DNA of 64,000 nucleotides from Flavobacterium potami (GCF_020026915.1 NZ_JAINUY010000001.1:620001-684000); one strand, 5' to 3'. Shown: positions 54,029-64,000, counted from the stretch's first letter. The notes: a model not told the origin generated them from the letters alone. A program made the numbers and translations.

Positions 54029-54937
54029 CTATTTTATATTTTCAATTGTTAAGGAACGATACGTATCACAATAAGTATTTTGTGGGTTTCCGTTCCTTTT
54101 TCCAGGAATTATTACTTGAGAAAACGACTGAATTACTCGATCGATTTCATCTTTTATGATTTGGTTTGGAGCTATAGAATTTACATGAACTATTTTTCCT
54201 TCTTCATTAATTGTAAAACGTGGATTAAAAATAACTTCACCTCGTAACTCTTGATTGTTAAGTGTTTTTAGCGAAAGGTTCTTAAGTATATGTTCATATA
54301 ATTTGTCATAAAGACATTTGTTTATTTGCCAATACAGTTCAGCATTTTCGCAGTCTTTTAGAATTGGAGGTGTGTCTACTACAGCAAATTTATTAGCTTT
54401 TATAATGACATTTTTGTCTTCTTTAGCAAACAATTGTACGCTGATTTTTCCAAGTTTGTCACTTTCTTTTAATCCTAATTTTTCTAAAGGATATTTTTTG
54501 AAAATTTCGATAATTTTTCTGTCTCTCTCTTTGTTTCCAGTATTGATACGGCAATTAGTTGCTTTGTTTGTTTTGCTTATTTCAAATGTTAAACGAATGG
54601 TATAACTATAAGCGTTTTTTGAGGGATGTTTATAAAAAGAAGACCATCCAATAGTGGAAAAATCAATGTTTTGCAAAAGTTTTTTCTCCAGATATATCTT
54701 GAAATAATTGGCTAGATCACTGTCCTCAGTTGGTTGAGCCAAAGCTTGAAATGTAGTAACTTCTTTGGCATATCCCTCTCTTTTTTCTTCTTTGGTATAA
54801 TAAGGATTGTCAGATTGGCTTTGTTTAATATCCTTAATTCGTTTTTGAACTACTTTATTAAGACTGTCTTTTTGCGATTGTGTAATCACAGTGAAATGAA
54901 ATGATATTATCGTAACGAATAATAGGATCTGTTTCAT
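54029..54937 (-). CDS. Hypothetical exported protein with TonB-C-like halves
   Basis: 302 residues with a signal peptide (MKQILLFVTIISFHFTVITQ). Two segments resemble the C-terminal domain of TonB or energy-transducing proteins: YTIRLTFEISKTNKATNCRI...IEIFKKYPLEKLG and LRGEVIFNPRFTINEEGKIV...DEIDRVIQSF, i.e. strand, 'N/DEEGKI' turn, helix. Such domains occur in many Bacteroidetes periplasmic proteins. No membrane helix after the leader. Function unknown. Confidence 0.7.
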   Translation of the reverse strand: MKQILLFVTIISFHFTVITQSQKDSLNKVVQKRIKDIKQSQSDNPYYTKEEKREGYAKEVTTFQALAQPTEDSDLANYFKIYLEKKLLQNIDFSTIGWSSFYKHPSKNAYSYTIRLTFEISKTNKATNCRINTGNKERDRKIIEIFKKYPLEKLGLKESDKLGKISVQLFAKEDKNVIIKANKFAVVDTPPILKDCENAELYWQINKCLYDKLYEHILKNLSLKTLNNQELRGEVIFNPRFTINEEGKIVHVNSIAPNQIIKDEIDRVIQSFSQVIIPGKRNGNPQNTYCDTYRSLTIENIK

Positions 54938-55049
54938 ATTTTGTCTTTTTTAAGCTAAAATATAAAATAATTACTATTAAATAATAAGAATCTTTGATGA
55001 AAATTTTGAAGGCAAACCCGACAGGTTTTTAAAACCTGTCAGATTTCGT

Positions 55050-57881
55050 TTACTCCAATTCTTTTTTCAAAAACTTCGCTGTATAACTTTTTTTGTTCTT
55101 TGCTACTTCCTCAGGAGTTCCTTTGGCAACCAATTGTCCACCGCCTTTTCCGCCTTCCGGACCGATATCGATAATATAATCTGCCAATTTTATAACATCC
55201 ATATTATGTTCGATAACCAGAATTGTGTTTCCTTTATCTACTAGTTTATTGATTACTTCCATCAAAACACGAATGTCTTCAAAATGTAATCCTGTAGTAG
55301 GTTCGTCTAAAATATAAAAAGTATTTCCAGTATCTTTTTTGGATAATTCTCCCGCTAGTTTTATACGCTGTGCTTCACCACCAGAAAGTGTTGTACTTTG
55401 CTGTCCAAGTGTAATATAACCTAAACCAACATCTTGAATCGTTTTAATTTTTCTGTAGATTTTTGGAATATTTTCAAAAAATGGAACCGCTTCATCAACT
55501 GTCATATCCAAAACATCCGAAATAGATTTTCCTTTATATCTGATTTCTAAAGTTTCTCTGTTGAAACGTTTTCCCTGGCAAGTTTCGCATTCTACATAAA
55601 CATCTGGTAAAAAGTTCATTTCGATCGTTCTAACACCTGAGCCTTCACAGGTTTCGCAACGTCCGCCTTTTACATTAAAACTGAAACGACCCGCTTTGTA
55701 ACCGCGAATCATACTTTCAGAAGTCATGGTAAACAAGTTTCTGATTTCTGTGAAAACTTCTGTATACGTTGCCGGATTCGAACGAGGCGTTCTACCAATC
55801 GGACTTTGGTCAATATCAATTACTTTGTCGATATGTTCTAAACCTTCAATTTTTTTATAAGGCTGTGGTTTTTTTACGCCATTAAAATAATACGCATTAA
55901 GAATTGGATATAACGTTTCATTAATTAAAGTCGATTTTCCACTTCCAGAAACTCCAGTTACACATGTTAACTGACCTAAAGGAATTTCGATAGAAACATT
56001 TTTTAAGTTATTTCCAGTTGCTCCAGTTAATTTCAAGAATTTGCCATTTCCTTTTCTTCTCTCTTTTGGAATTTCCAATTTCATTTTACCGTTCAAATAT
56101 TGAGCGGTAATGGTGTCTGAAGCCAAAGTTTCTTTCGGAGTTCCAATACTAATGATTTCTCCACCGTATTTTCCGGCTTTCGGGCCGATATCAATTACAT
56201 AATCGGCAGTTTCGATCATGTCTTTGTCATGCTCCACAACAATTACAGAGTTTCCAATGTCTCGTAATTGTTCCAATGACTGAATCAGTTTTTCGTTATC
56301 TCTTTGATGTAAACCAATACTAGGCTCATCCAAAATATATAAAACCCCAACCAATTGCGAACCGATTTGTGTCGCTAAACGTATACGCTGTGCTTCACCA
56401 CCAGAAAGTGATTTTGAACTTCGACTTAATGCCAGATAATTCAAACCAACATTCATCAGGAAGTTCAAACGATCTTTAATTTCTTTTACAACTTCAGAAG
56501 CAATTAAAAGCTGTTTGTCAGTCAAATGATTATTTAAATCTAAAAACCACGCTGTCAAATCTGAAATGTCCATATCACACAGTTCGGTGATGTTTTTTCC
56601 ATTCACTCTAAAAAACTGCGCTTCTTTTTTAAGACGAGAGCCTTCGCAAACTGGGCAAGGAATTTCATCCATAAAATCTTTTGCCCAACGTTTTATGCTA
56701 GTTGTCGCACTTTCGTCGTATTGATTTTTTATAAAATTAGAGATTCCCTCAAAATCAATTTTATATTCTCTGGTTACGCCAAGATCTTTTGAATTGATGG
56801 CAAATTTATCCTTTCCACCATATAAAATCATGGTCATGGCTTCTTCGGGAATTTTTTCAATCGGATCAGTAATTTTAAATCCGAATTTTTCTCCGATAGT
56901 TTCCAATTGCTTGAAAATCCAAGACGATTTATAGTCGCCAAGCGGAGCAAAACCACCCGCTTTTATTGATAATTTCGGATTTGGGATGATTTTTTTAACA
57001 TTGATTTCGTGAACAGTTCCCAATCCGTTACAATGCGGGCAAGCACCTTTTGGAGAGTTAAAAGAGAACAAGTTCGGTTCTGGATTTTGATAAGAAATTC
57101 CAGTTGTCGGACACATTAAATTTCTACTGAAATAACGTACTTCATTTGAATCCTGATCCAGAATCATCAAAACATTTTCACCATGATGCATGGCAGTATT
57201 AATGCTTTCAGCCAATCGTTTTTGTGTATCAGGATTGTCTTCGATAACCATTCTATCGACAACAATTTCAATATCGTGTGTTTTGTAACGGTCTAATTTC
57301 ATTCCCGAAACCAAATCCTGAACATCGCCGTTTACACGAACTTTCAGAAATCCTTGTTTGGTAATTTGTTGAAATAATTCGGCATAATGTCCTTTTCTGG
57401 CTTTAATTACGGGCGCCAGAATATTGATACGTTTTCCTTTGTAATCCTGAATAATCAAATCTTTAATTTGTTCATCAGAATACGAAACCATTTTTTCGCC
57501 TGTATTGTAACTGTAAGCATCGGCACCACGAGCGTACAAAAGTCTTAGAAAATCGTATATTTCTGTAATGGTTCCAACCGTAGAACGCGGACTTTTACTG
57601 GTTGTTTTTTGTTCAATTGCAATTACAGGAGAAAGTCCATCAATTTTATCTACATCGGGACGTTCTAATCCTCCAAGAAATTGTCTAGCATATGCTGAAA
57701 AAGTTTCAACATAACGACGCTGACCTTCAGCATAAATGGTGTCAAATGCCAAAGAAGATTTTCCCGAACCTGATAAACCGGTAATTACAACCAATTTTTC
57801 ACGCGGAATAGAAATGTCTATATTTTTAAGATTATGAACTCTTGCGCCAAGAACTTCAATAGTATTGTCTTTATCTAACAT
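55050..57881 (-). CDS. uvrA: Excinuclease ABC subunit A
   Basis: 943 residues from ATG 57881; four extra codons to a TTG at 57893 lie at the likely transcription start. Two ABC modules: [20 protein letters not shown] and [15 protein letters not shown] (Walker A), two LSGGEAQRI signatures, and zinc fingers ([25 protein letters not shown] with CETCQGKRF). It recognises DNA damage with UvrB in nucleotide excision repair. UvrB is not in the window. Confidence 0.97.
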   Translation of the reverse strand: MLDKDNTIEVLGARVHNLKNIDISIPREKLVVITGLSGSGKSSLAFDTIYAEGQRRYVETFSAYARQFLGGLERPDVDKIDGLSPVIAIEQKTTSKSPRSTVGTITEIYDFLRLLYARGADAYSYNTGEKMVSYSDEQIKDLIIQDYKGKRINILAPVIKARKGHYAELFQQITKQGFLKVRVNGDVQDLVSGMKLDRYKTHDIEIVVDRMVIEDNPDTQKRLAESINTAMHHGENVLMILDQDSNEVRYFSRNLMCPTTGISYQNPEPNLFSFNSPKGACPHCNGLGTVHEINVKKIIPNPKLSIKAGGFAPLGDYKSSWIFKQLETIGEKFGFKITDPIEKIPEEAMTMILYGGKDKFAINSKDLGVTREYKIDFEGISNFIKNQYDESATTSIKRWAKDFMDEIPCPVCEGSRLKKEAQFFRVNGKNITELCDMDISDLTAWFLDLNNHLTDKQLLIASEVVKEIKDRLNFLMNVGLNYLALSRSSKSLSGGEAQRIRLATQIGSQLVGVLYILDEPSIGLHQRDNEKLIQSLEQLRDIGNSVIVVEHDKDMIETADYVIDIGPKAGKYGGEIISIGTPKETLASDTITAQYLNGKMKLEIPKERRKGNGKFLKLTGATGNNLKNVSIEIPLGQLTCVTGVSGSGKSTLINETLYPILNAYYFNGVKKPQPYKKIEGLEHIDKVIDIDQSPIGRTPRSNPATYTEVFTEIRNLFTMTSESMIRGYKAGRFSFNVKGGRCETCEGSGVRTIEMNFLPDVYVECETCQGKRFNRETLEIRYKGKSISDVLDMTVDEAVPFFENIPKIYRKIKTIQDVGLGYITLGQQSTTLSGGEAQRIKLAGELSKKDTGNTFYILDEPTTGLHFEDIRVLMEVINKLVDKGNTILVIEHNMDVIKLADYIIDIGPEGGKGGGQLVAKGTPEEVAKNKKSYTAKFLKKELE

Positions 57882-57897
57882 AATTTTGAGCAAAACG

Positions 57898-57905
57898 CAA
57901 AGTTA
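57898..57905 (-). promoter_or_regulatory. -7 element TAACTTTG of uvrA
   Basis: An exact TAnnTTTG on the minus strand, 16 bp before ATG 57881, predicting a leader of about 10 nt and excluding the TTG at 57893 as the start. Confidence 0.55.
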
Positions 57906-57964
57906 CCACTTTGATTTGTTCTTTTTGTGCTCGATTGCAAAAGTTTATGTTACAAATAGTAACA

Positions 57965-57993
57965 AAAAACGCTGATTTAAAATCAGCGTTTTT
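57965..57993 (-). terminator. Terminator of the TPR protein gene
   Basis: Stem AAAAACGCTGATT / AATCAGCGTTTTT with a 3-nt loop, 19 nt after the stop of the TPR gene on the minus strand. Confidence 0.85.
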
Positions 57994-58011
57994 AATTATT
58001 TCATTTAAAAA

Positions 58012-58980
58012 TTAGTTAGAGCGAATATTATTGTCAGCTAATATTTTATTGAAAGTCTCTTCTTTTCCATCTTTTTTCATCTGTGCATAAATCATCTGAA
58101 TTATTTTTTCAGCGTCTGTTCTGTATGGAGATTTTAGTTCGATATAGATATTATAGGCCTTGCACATATTTTCAAGTCCTTTTTCTTGATCATTTAAATG
58201 CAAAGCATACATTTGTCCGATACCATAAAATACCTCTGGATTATTGGGTTCAATTTGAGATAATTTCTCATACGTTTTAACTGCTTTTTTATATTCTTTT
58301 TTATACGAATAAACTACTGCAATGTTTTGGAGAGGCATAAGTCCGTTCGGATCTATTTTTAGTGATTTTTCGTAAGCGTCAATTGCTAAATCGTATTGTT
58401 CTAATCTTCTGTAGCAAATTCCCATATTGTCATAAGCAAAAGCAAAATTAGGATCTATTTTTACTGCTTTTTTATAAAACTCAATTGCTCCTTTATAATT
58501 TTGTTTTTTTGATTCATCAATTGCTAAATAATAATTTTTTAAAGCTTCTTCATTTTCAGAAATGGAATTCTTACTTAGTTTATCATTAGTTGCAATTTTT
58601 GTTTTTAAAGAACTACAATTTGCCATTAAATAGCGTTCTATTTTATAATAGGATTCTTTAAATTCGTTTGAATCAGGGTTAAAATTCATGTCAATATTGA
58701 TTTCCTTTTTTCCTTCTGCATTTTGTGTAGCTTTAGATAAGTCTAGGTTAGCAAATTTTTCACTCATTTGATAAGCTCCGACTTTAACACTAATACACGA
58801 ATGTATGTCGGCTGCTACAGAATCTCTTACTCTGTCTAGAGTCGGAATAGAATCAATACACTTACAGGCACCGTCTGCGATTTCTTTCAATAGTTTTTCG
58901 GTGTCAATTTTTGGGTTTTCTTGAGCCTGAACATTTTGAAATCCGATAAATAATAGAAAAAGAATACAATAGTTTTTCAT
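58012..58980 (-). CDS. Exported TPR-repeat protein
   Basis: 322 residues from ATG 58980; codons upstream lie in the promoter. Signal peptide MKNYCILFLLFIGFQNVQAQ. Residues ~30-140 form a helical domain with GACKCIDSIP and C-rich positions. TPR motifs from about 150 (NYYLAIDESKKQNYKGAIEF, FAYDNMGICYRRLEQYDLAI, LQNIAVVYSYKKEYKKAVKT, VFYGIGQMYALHLNDQEKGL). A periplasmic scaffold; partners unknown. Confidence 0.85.
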   Translation of the reverse strand: MKNYCILFLLFIGFQNVQAQENPKIDTEKLLKEIADGACKCIDSIPTLDRVRDSVAADIHSCISVKVGAYQMSEKFANLDLSKATQNAEGKKEINIDMNFNPDSNEFKESYYKIERYLMANCSSLKTKIATNDKLSKNSISENEEALKNYYLAIDESKKQNYKGAIEFYKKAVKIDPNFAFAYDNMGICYRRLEQYDLAIDAYEKSLKIDPNGLMPLQNIAVVYSYKKEYKKAVKTYEKLSQIEPNNPEVFYGIGQMYALHLNDQEKGLENMCKAYNIYIELKSPYRTDAEKIIQMIYAQMKKDGKEETFNKILADNNIRSN

Positions 58981-59028
58981 CTCTAATGGTTTTGTTTTTG
59001 GTTGTCTTTTTGGGTTATAAAGCAAAAC

Positions 59029-59036
59029 CAAATATA
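59029..59036 (-). promoter_or_regulatory. -7 element TATATTTG of the TPR gene
   Basis: An exact TAnnTTTG on the minus strand, overlapping an in-frame TTG at 59031, so the start is the ATG at 58980. Confidence 0.55.
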
Positions 59037-59084
59037 GTATATATTCTGTATGAATATATCTATTAATTTAAAACCTAGAAAAAC

Positions 59085-60869
59085 TTATTCAATTGTCATA
59101 GAACGCAGTTTTGTTCTATATGCTTCAAGTGCAATCGACTTAGAAATGAAACCATGATATTTTCCGTCTCGCAAAACAGGAAGGAATGCCGATTTTGAAA
59201 TTTCAAATTTCTTCATCACTATTTCCATGCTGTCAAGAGAAGAAATCGTAGTTAAAGGTGCTTTCATAACATCTTTAATCTGAGTGTATTTAACGCGATA
59301 CGAATTGAAAATAATTTCACGAATATCATTAAAATGTACTACTCCAATTAGATCTTTATCATGATTGACAACTGCAAAAACAACTTGATTGGAATGTGAA
59401 ATAAGATCAACCAGTTTGCCTAAATTTTCATCAGGATGAACCGTCAAATAATCACATTGAATGATGCTGTCAATATCTAAAGTAGATAAAATGTTAGAAT
59501 CTTTATTGCTGGTAAAAGCGTGTCCTTTTTTAGCTAATCCTTTTACATCTAGCGAATATTTTTCGTAACGCTTAGAAATAGCAAAACTAATAGAGGAAAC
59601 AATCATAAGTGGAATCATTAATCCGTAGCCACCGGTAATTTCGGCGATTAAGAAAATAGCAGTCAGTGGTGCATGAAACAAACCGCTTAAGATACCAGCC
59701 ATTCCAACCATAGTGAAGTTTGTAATTGGAAGTTTGGATAAACCGATTAGCGTAACAAATTTTGAAAAGAAATAGCCCAAATACGAACCTAAAAATAGAG
59801 AAGGAGCAAAGTTTCCTCCGTTTCCGCCACTACCAATTGTTAACCCAGAAGCAAAAACCTTCACCATCATGGTTGCACCAATAAAAATAAGCAAAACCCA
59901 TTGGTTGTTTCTAAAATCGGCAAACAAAGTATTGTCTAATAATTGTCCAGGATCTGCTTCTGAAAGTGTTTTAATACTTTCGTATCCTTCACCAAACAAA
60001 GTCGGAAAAATAAATATTAGTAGCGCTAAAAGTGAAGATCCAATTAAAGCTTTTTTGTACGGATTGATTTGTTGTTTAGCAAAATAATGTTCGACTTTTT
60101 GAAAATTTCGCGAATAATAAATAGCAACCAATCCAGTGAGAACACCTAAAATAACATAAAAAGGAATGTTGTGGTAATTGAATGCTTCCATTTTTTTGAA
60201 ACTCAAAAGAATGCTCTCGTCCAAAACAATTGCAGCAACTAACGCACCAGTTGCTCCAGAAATCATTATCGGTGTAAAAGCAGAAATACTGACATCTACC
60301 AATAAAACCTCGATTGCAAAAAGAACTCCTGCAATTGGAGCATTGAAAGCCGCGGCAATTCCTGCAGCAACACCGCATCCAATTAATAAAGTTCTATCTT
60401 TATATTGTAATTTATAATTCTGAGCATAATTTGAACCAAATGCAGCTCCAGTCACCACAATCGGACTTTCAAGACCCGCAGAACCTCCTAAACCTACGGT
60501 AAGAGAGCTTGTGACAATTTGTGCATACATCTGCTTTCTTGGGATAATACTAGCCTTTTTTGCAACGGCATACAGTATTTGCGAAGTACCTTTTTGAATG
60601 CTTCCGTTAAGAACTCTTTTTACCACAAAAACCGTCAGCAGAATACCTACAATTGGCAGGATACTGTTAATGAAACTCAATTTCAGAATTCCGTTGATAT
60701 AGGTAGCAAATGAGAATACGCTGTGCGCGAATGTTTTAAGGATGATAACAGCAAACGAACACGATATTCCTATTAAAACGCTTGATAAAAAAAGAAACTG
60801 CTTTGGAGTCATCAAGGATTGCGCCAGGGCAATTATACTTTCTAGTCTTCTGAAATATTTTTTTAGCAT
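59085..60869 (-). CDS. ClC-type chloride channel/antiporter with CBS domains
   Basis: 594 residues. About ten or more membrane segments with ClC signatures: GGSAGLESPIVVTGAAFG (the gating glutamate of GREGP is kept as GLESP), FAIEVLLVDVS (internal proton-pathway glutamate kept), GNGGNFAPSLFLGS (GxFxP region). The C-terminal ~150 residues hold two CBS domains (DIDSIIQCDYLTVHPDENLG, IKDVMKAPLTTISSLDSMEI). Both glutamates present points to a Cl-/H+ antiporter rather than a passive channel. Confidence 0.92.
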   Translation of the reverse strand: MLKKYFRRLESIIALAQSLMTPKQFLFLSSVLIGISCSFAVIILKTFAHSVFSFATYINGILKLSFINSILPIVGILLTVFVVKRVLNGSIQKGTSQILYAVAKKASIIPRKQMYAQIVTSSLTVGLGGSAGLESPIVVTGAAFGSNYAQNYKLQYKDRTLLIGCGVAAGIAAAFNAPIAGVLFAIEVLLVDVSISAFTPIMISGATGALVAAIVLDESILLSFKKMEAFNYHNIPFYVILGVLTGLVAIYYSRNFQKVEHYFAKQQINPYKKALIGSSLLALLIFIFPTLFGEGYESIKTLSEADPGQLLDNTLFADFRNNQWVLLIFIGATMMVKVFASGLTIGSGGNGGNFAPSLFLGSYLGYFFSKFVTLIGLSKLPITNFTMVGMAGILSGLFHAPLTAIFLIAEITGGYGLMIPLMIVSSISFAISKRYEKYSLDVKGLAKKGHAFTSNKDSNILSTLDIDSIIQCDYLTVHPDENLGKLVDLISHSNQVVFAVVNHDKDLIGVVHFNDIREIIFNSYRVKYTQIKDVMKAPLTTISSLDSMEIVMKKFEISKSAFLPVLRDGKYHGFISKSIALEAYRTKLRSMTIE

Positions 60870-60894
60870 TGCGGTTTTAAAATTATCGGTCTTA

Positions 60895-60902
60895 CAAAAT
60901 TA
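60895..60902 (-). promoter_or_regulatory. -7 element TAATTTTG of the ClC gene
   Basis: An exact TAnnTTTG on the minus strand, 25 bp before the ClC ATG. Confidence 0.5.
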
Positions 60903-60941
60903 GTTTATAATCTTAGATAAAAAAAGAAAAACAGCAATCGA

Positions 60942-62630
60942 TTAAAAACCAACCGCAGTATCATCGCCTCTAAAATCGGCACCACCTTCCAATTTATTGT
61001 CCGGGAGAACTAGAATGGCGTCGACTTTTCCAATAATTGGAGTTGGTTTTTCGTTGATCAAATAATTTTTTGCTTTAAGCTTGTCAATTGTTTTACTTTC
61101 AAAAGTATTCGGTTCAAAAGTGATTAAGTCAGGCAGCCATTGATGATGAAAACGTGGAGCATTTACCGCTTGCTGCATGCTTAAATTGTATTCATAAACA
61201 TTTAAAATCGTTTGTAAAACAGAAGTAATAATCGTTGATCCTCCTGGAGTTCCGACAACCATGAATAGTTTTCCGTCTTTTTCTACAATGGTTGGTGTCA
61301 TCGAACTTAACATTCGTTTTTGTGGTGCAATGCTATTGGCTTCATTTCCAACTAATCCAAACATATTAGGCGTGCCAGGTTTAGCACTAAAATCGTCCAT
61401 TTCGTTATTTAGGAAAAAGCCTAATTCTTCGCAGTAATATTTAGAACCATAACCATCATTTAAAGTCGTTGTAGCCGCAATTGCATTTCCAAACTGATCT
61501 ACAATGGAATAATGGGTTGTTTCTGTGCTTTCGGCATAATTTACTTTTCCTTCCTTTATTTCAGAAGATAAAGATGCTTTCTCAGGATTAAAACTCGCCA
61601 TTCGATCTCGTAAATATTTTTCATCCATTAATTCTTTCAGCGGAATTTTTACAAAATCCGGATCACCTAAAAAATAACTTCTGTCGGCGTAGGCTCTTCT
61701 TTCTGCTTCCACAATTACCTGAATGGCGTCTGCAGAATTATGTCCCATTTTGGCTAAATCATAAGGTTCCAGCATTTTTAGAATTTGTGCAAGACAGATT
61801 CCCCCGCTGCTTGGAGGCGACATAGATGTGATTTTTAGATTTTTATATGTAAACTGAAGCGGTTTTCTCCATTTTGCTTCATATTTGGCTAAATCGTTTA
61901 GGGTAATAATTCCGCCCTTTTCTTTGAGATAATTGACCAGAATTTTTGCTGTTTCACCTTTATAAAACTCATTTCTTCCTTTCTTTTGAATTCTTCTTAA
62001 AGTATTGGCAAGGGCCGGATATTTGATTGTGTCATTTTCTTTATAAGTCTTTGAAGCGGGAGAATTCTCCCCATTTATCTTGACAATTTTGTCGTGATAA
62101 TCACTTAGGCTTTTTTCTTGTTTTTTGGTTACAATAACGCCTCTCTCTGCCAATGCAATTACGGGTTCTAAAATTTTGGCTATTGGCATTGTTCCGTATT
62201 TTTTATGCACCGCAAAAACGCCTGCAATAGTTCCAGGAACGCCAATTGCAAGTGCTGTTTCAGTACTTTTTCCTTTTATGACATTTCCTTCTTTATCTAA
62301 AAACATGTCTTTTGTAGCTGCCAATGGTGCTTTTTCTCTATAATCTAAAGATCCGACTTCGCCATTTGCTTTCCTGTAGACCATAAATCCGCCTCCACCG
62401 ATATTTCCGGCAAACGGAAAAGCAACTGCCAATGCTAATTCGGTTCCGACCATGGCATCAAAAGCATTTCCACCTTTTTTCATAATATCTGCTCCGATTT
62501 TTGAAGCTTCTTCACGGGCAGAAACTACCATTGCTTTTGTGACCACTAAGCCTGTTGGATTTGAAGTGGATTGCTGCGCATTGCTGATTGTGATATATAA
62601 AAATGCTACTAAAAGCGAAATTTTTTTCAT
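60942..62630 (-). CDS. ggt: Gamma-glutamyltransferase
   Basis: 562 residues with signal peptide MKKISLLVAFLYITISNAQ. Ntn-hydrolase: the autocleavage point precedes the catalytic Thr in ESTETTHYSIVDQFGNA (near residue 371), and LNDGYGSKYYCEELGFFLNN, PQKRMLSSMTPTIV and VGTPGGSTI form the substrate pocket. N-terminal GGNAFDAMVGTELAL and GNIGGGGFMVYR are typical. A periplasmic enzyme that takes gamma-glutamyl groups from glutathione and related peptides. Confidence 0.95.
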   Translation of the reverse strand: MKKISLLVAFLYITISNAQQSTSNPTGLVVTKAMVVSAREEASKIGADIMKKGGNAFDAMVGTELALAVAFPFAGNIGGGGFMVYRKANGEVGSLDYREKAPLAATKDMFLDKEGNVIKGKSTETALAIGVPGTIAGVFAVHKKYGTMPIAKILEPVIALAERGVIVTKKQEKSLSDYHDKIVKINGENSPASKTYKENDTIKYPALANTLRRIQKKGRNEFYKGETAKILVNYLKEKGGIITLNDLAKYEAKWRKPLQFTYKNLKITSMSPPSSGGICLAQILKMLEPYDLAKMGHNSADAIQVIVEAERRAYADRSYFLGDPDFVKIPLKELMDEKYLRDRMASFNPEKASLSSEIKEGKVNYAESTETTHYSIVDQFGNAIAATTTLNDGYGSKYYCEELGFFLNNEMDDFSAKPGTPNMFGLVGNEANSIAPQKRMLSSMTPTIVEKDGKLFMVVGTPGGSTIITSVLQTILNVYEYNLSMQQAVNAPRFHHQWLPDLITFEPNTFESKTIDKLKAKNYLINEKPTPIIGKVDAILVLPDNKLEGGADFRGDDTAVGF

Positions 62631-62663
62631 AGATAAATTAAATTAAAATTAAGAGTAAGAAAT

Positions 62664-63248
62664 TTAAAGAGAAAGCAGTTTCACTTTAGCCTCTTTTTTT
62701 ATTTCTTCAAAAAATAAGGTGAATTCCTCTTCAAATTCATCGTAAAACTCCCTTAATTCTTCGACTGCATATTGCATTTGTGAAATGTTCTTTGACCTTC
62801 GGTCCATTTGAGTCAGTATTTGATGAATTCCATCAACAGTGCGGTAACTCAAAAGCCAGTTTCGGCCAATCATATAAGGCATTAAATCCTGTGTTTTCTC
62901 GCTTAGAATTTCGTAATTGTCATGCAACGAATTATAAAATCGACTAATAAAGCTTTCTAACTTTTCATCAGAATAATTGCTCCAGTTTTTGGCTAGAAAA
63001 TGATCATAAACAATATCTACAATGACACCAGAATAATGATGGTATCTTTCATGAAGACGTTTGGTGCTTTTTCTGAAAATATCGTGAGAATCTGTATAAG
63101 TATCAATAAACCGATGGAGTAAAATTCCTTTTTGAACATCGAGTGGAAAATGCTCGAATTGCTTTCCGCGAATTCCATCTGCCATAAAATTCCCGATTTT
63201 GATAAAATCATTCTCTCCAGAAAGGTATATATGGGCTAAGAAATTCAT
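62664..63248 (-). CDS. Acyl carrier protein phosphodiesterase-like (AcpH/DUF479)
   Basis: 194 residues, the family length. MNFLAHIYLSGENDFIKIGNFMADGIRGKQ and GILLHRFIDTYTDSHDIF carry the conserved His/Asp positions of the AcpH/DUF479 HD-like family, followed by GVIVDIVYDHFLAKNW. E. coli AcpH removes 4'-phosphopantetheine from acyl carrier protein. It lies 33 nt upstream of ggt on the same strand, but no functional link is evident. Confidence 0.85.
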   Translation of the reverse strand: MNFLAHIYLSGENDFIKIGNFMADGIRGKQFEHFPLDVQKGILLHRFIDTYTDSHDIFRKSTKRLHERYHHYSGVIVDIVYDHFLAKNWSNYSDEKLESFISRFYNSLHDNYEILSEKTQDLMPYMIGRNWLLSYRTVDGIHQILTQMDRRSKNISQMQYAVEELREFYDEFEEEFTLFFEEIKKEAKVKLLSL

Positions 63249-63666
63249 CTTTTTTAAGTTTCTAAGAATCTTAGTGGCTGAGATTCTAAGTTATTTAGTA
63301 AAAGTATAAAAACTTTTTTAAATCATTTTGTTATAAATACAACCTATTGAAAGTGGTTTCTTATAAGTTAAATTTAAAATCTTAGAAACTTAGTACTTTA
63401 GTAACTCGGTAACTTTTTTATTTAAAGTTTCTAAGTTTCTAAGATACTAAGATACTAAGTTTTTTGTATGAGTGCTATCTGTAGGGTTTGTACAATTAGT
63501 TTATTACCCTTTATATTCGTACAATTGTGATATATGTTTAATATCTGGTCATTTCAGTATGTTTTTTTTTGGCTTTTTCGCAATGATTGGAGAAACTTAG
63601 AACCTTAGCAACTTAGTATCTCAGCAACTTTTTTATATTTGTAAAAAATAACCCTAACTCATTAAA
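63249..63666. repeat. Intergenic region of CTAAG/CTTAG word repeats before glmM
   Basis: 418 bp between divergent genes. Blocks of AAGTTTCTAAG, ATACTAAG and the complementary CTTAGAAAC, CTTAGTA occur at 63256-63290, 63380-63460 and 63590-63630, in both directions and so able to pair. Between them 63465-63590 is plain AT-rich sequence with nothing recognised. Confidence 0.7.
63634..63641 (+). promoter_or_regulatory. -7 element TATATTTG of glmM
   Basis: An exact TAnnTTTG 25 bp before ATG 63667. Confidence 0.5.
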
Positions 63667-64000
63667 ATGACTCTAATAAAATCTATTTCCGGAATTCGTG
63701 GAACTATCGGAGGAAAAGTAGGAGATAATCTAACTCCTGTTGATGCAGTGAAATTTGCATCGGCGTATGGAACTTTCTTAAAAAATAATATCAATAAAGA
63801 TAAATTGACAGTTGTAATTGGCCGTGATGCAAGAATCTCTGGACCAATGATTCATAATTTGGTTGTAAATACATTGATTGGTTTAGGAATCGATGTTATC
63901 GATCTTGGACTTTCTACAACGCCAACTGTCGAAGTTGCAGTGCCTTTGGAAAAAGCAGATGGTGGAATTATTTTAACAGCATCTCACAATCCAAAACAAT
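63667..64000 (+). CDS. glmM: Phosphoglucosamine mutase / phosphohexomutase, 3' truncated
   Basis: 111 residues are visible; the gene runs off the window. N-terminal SISGIRGTIGG is the phosphohexomutase opening, VVIGRDARISG contributes to substrate binding, and TASHNPKQ holds the phosphoserine (Ser106). In Bacteroidetes the gene with this N-terminus is usually GlmM, which converts glucosamine-6-P to glucosamine-1-P for peptidoglycan and LPS; phosphomannomutase cannot be excluded from this part. Confidence 0.85.
   Translation, partial: MTLIKSISGIRGTIGGKVGDNLTPVDAVKFASAYGTFLKNNINKDKLTVVIGRDARISGPMIHNLVVNTLIGLGIDVIDLGLSTTPTVEVAVPLEKADGGIILTASHNPKQ

Overview
The window comes from a Bacteroidetes chromosome, most likely Flavobacterium or a close relative. 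The reasons are the low G+C, the many TAnnTTTG (-7) promoter elements typical of the Bacteroidetes housekeeping sigma factor, secreted proteins with type IX secretion (T9SS) C-terminal domains, a PorP/SprF-OmpA adhesin locus, and intergenic regions full of short-word inverted repeats. Names rest on motifs and family knowledge read by eye; no search was run.

Layout. 1-4050: 3' part of a very large two-catalytic-domain GH18 chitinase (ChiA-like), followed by two tandem, related, covarying RNA-like elements. 4.6-9.6 kb: DUF3592 protein, thioredoxin-like lipid-face/periplasmic oxidoreductase, ABC-F ATPase, a 57-residue lipoprotein and two unknown genes. 9.7-14.4 kb: pyrR, pyrB, a small conserved gene, rnz, pdxH and a CAP-domain lipoprotein. 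14.5-24.7 kb (minus): four-gene surface locus: secreted unknown, 2193-residue SprB-like adhesin with a type B sorting domain, PorP/SprF partner, OmpA/PD40 protein. 25.2-28.7 kb: polyphosphate module sixA-ppk1-ppx. 28.8-31.7 kb: Crp-like regulator, flavodoxin-fold oxidoreductase, and dnaX with a -1 frameshift at an A10 run. 31.9-36.5 kb: small envelope proteins, BON and BON-LysM proteins, RNase P RNA, a DAACS-type symporter. 36.6-41.5 kb: a two-component system divergent from an outer-membrane beta-barrel protein, with three 11-bp direct repeats between them. 41.6-47.2 kb: rsmD, DUF3822, a RecD-like helicase preceded by a nested 13-mer satellite, an LigB-type dioxygenase, kdsB. 47.3-64 kb: fused E1 alpha/beta 2-oxoacid dehydrogenase, an M1-like pseudopeptidase fused to an outer-membrane barrel, a LOG protein, uvrA, a TPR protein, a ClC channel, ggt, an AcpH-like gene and the start of glmM.

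The best candidates for something undescribed are: the tandem RNA pair at 4.1-4.5 kb, whose hairpin stems change together while the loop is constant; the dnaX frameshift; the hierarchical 13/58-bp array with a perfect 25-bp inverted repeat in the divergent region at 43.2-43.6 kb; and the putative response-regulator operator at 39.34 kb. No CRISPR array, insertion sequence, prophage or tRNA gene was seen.
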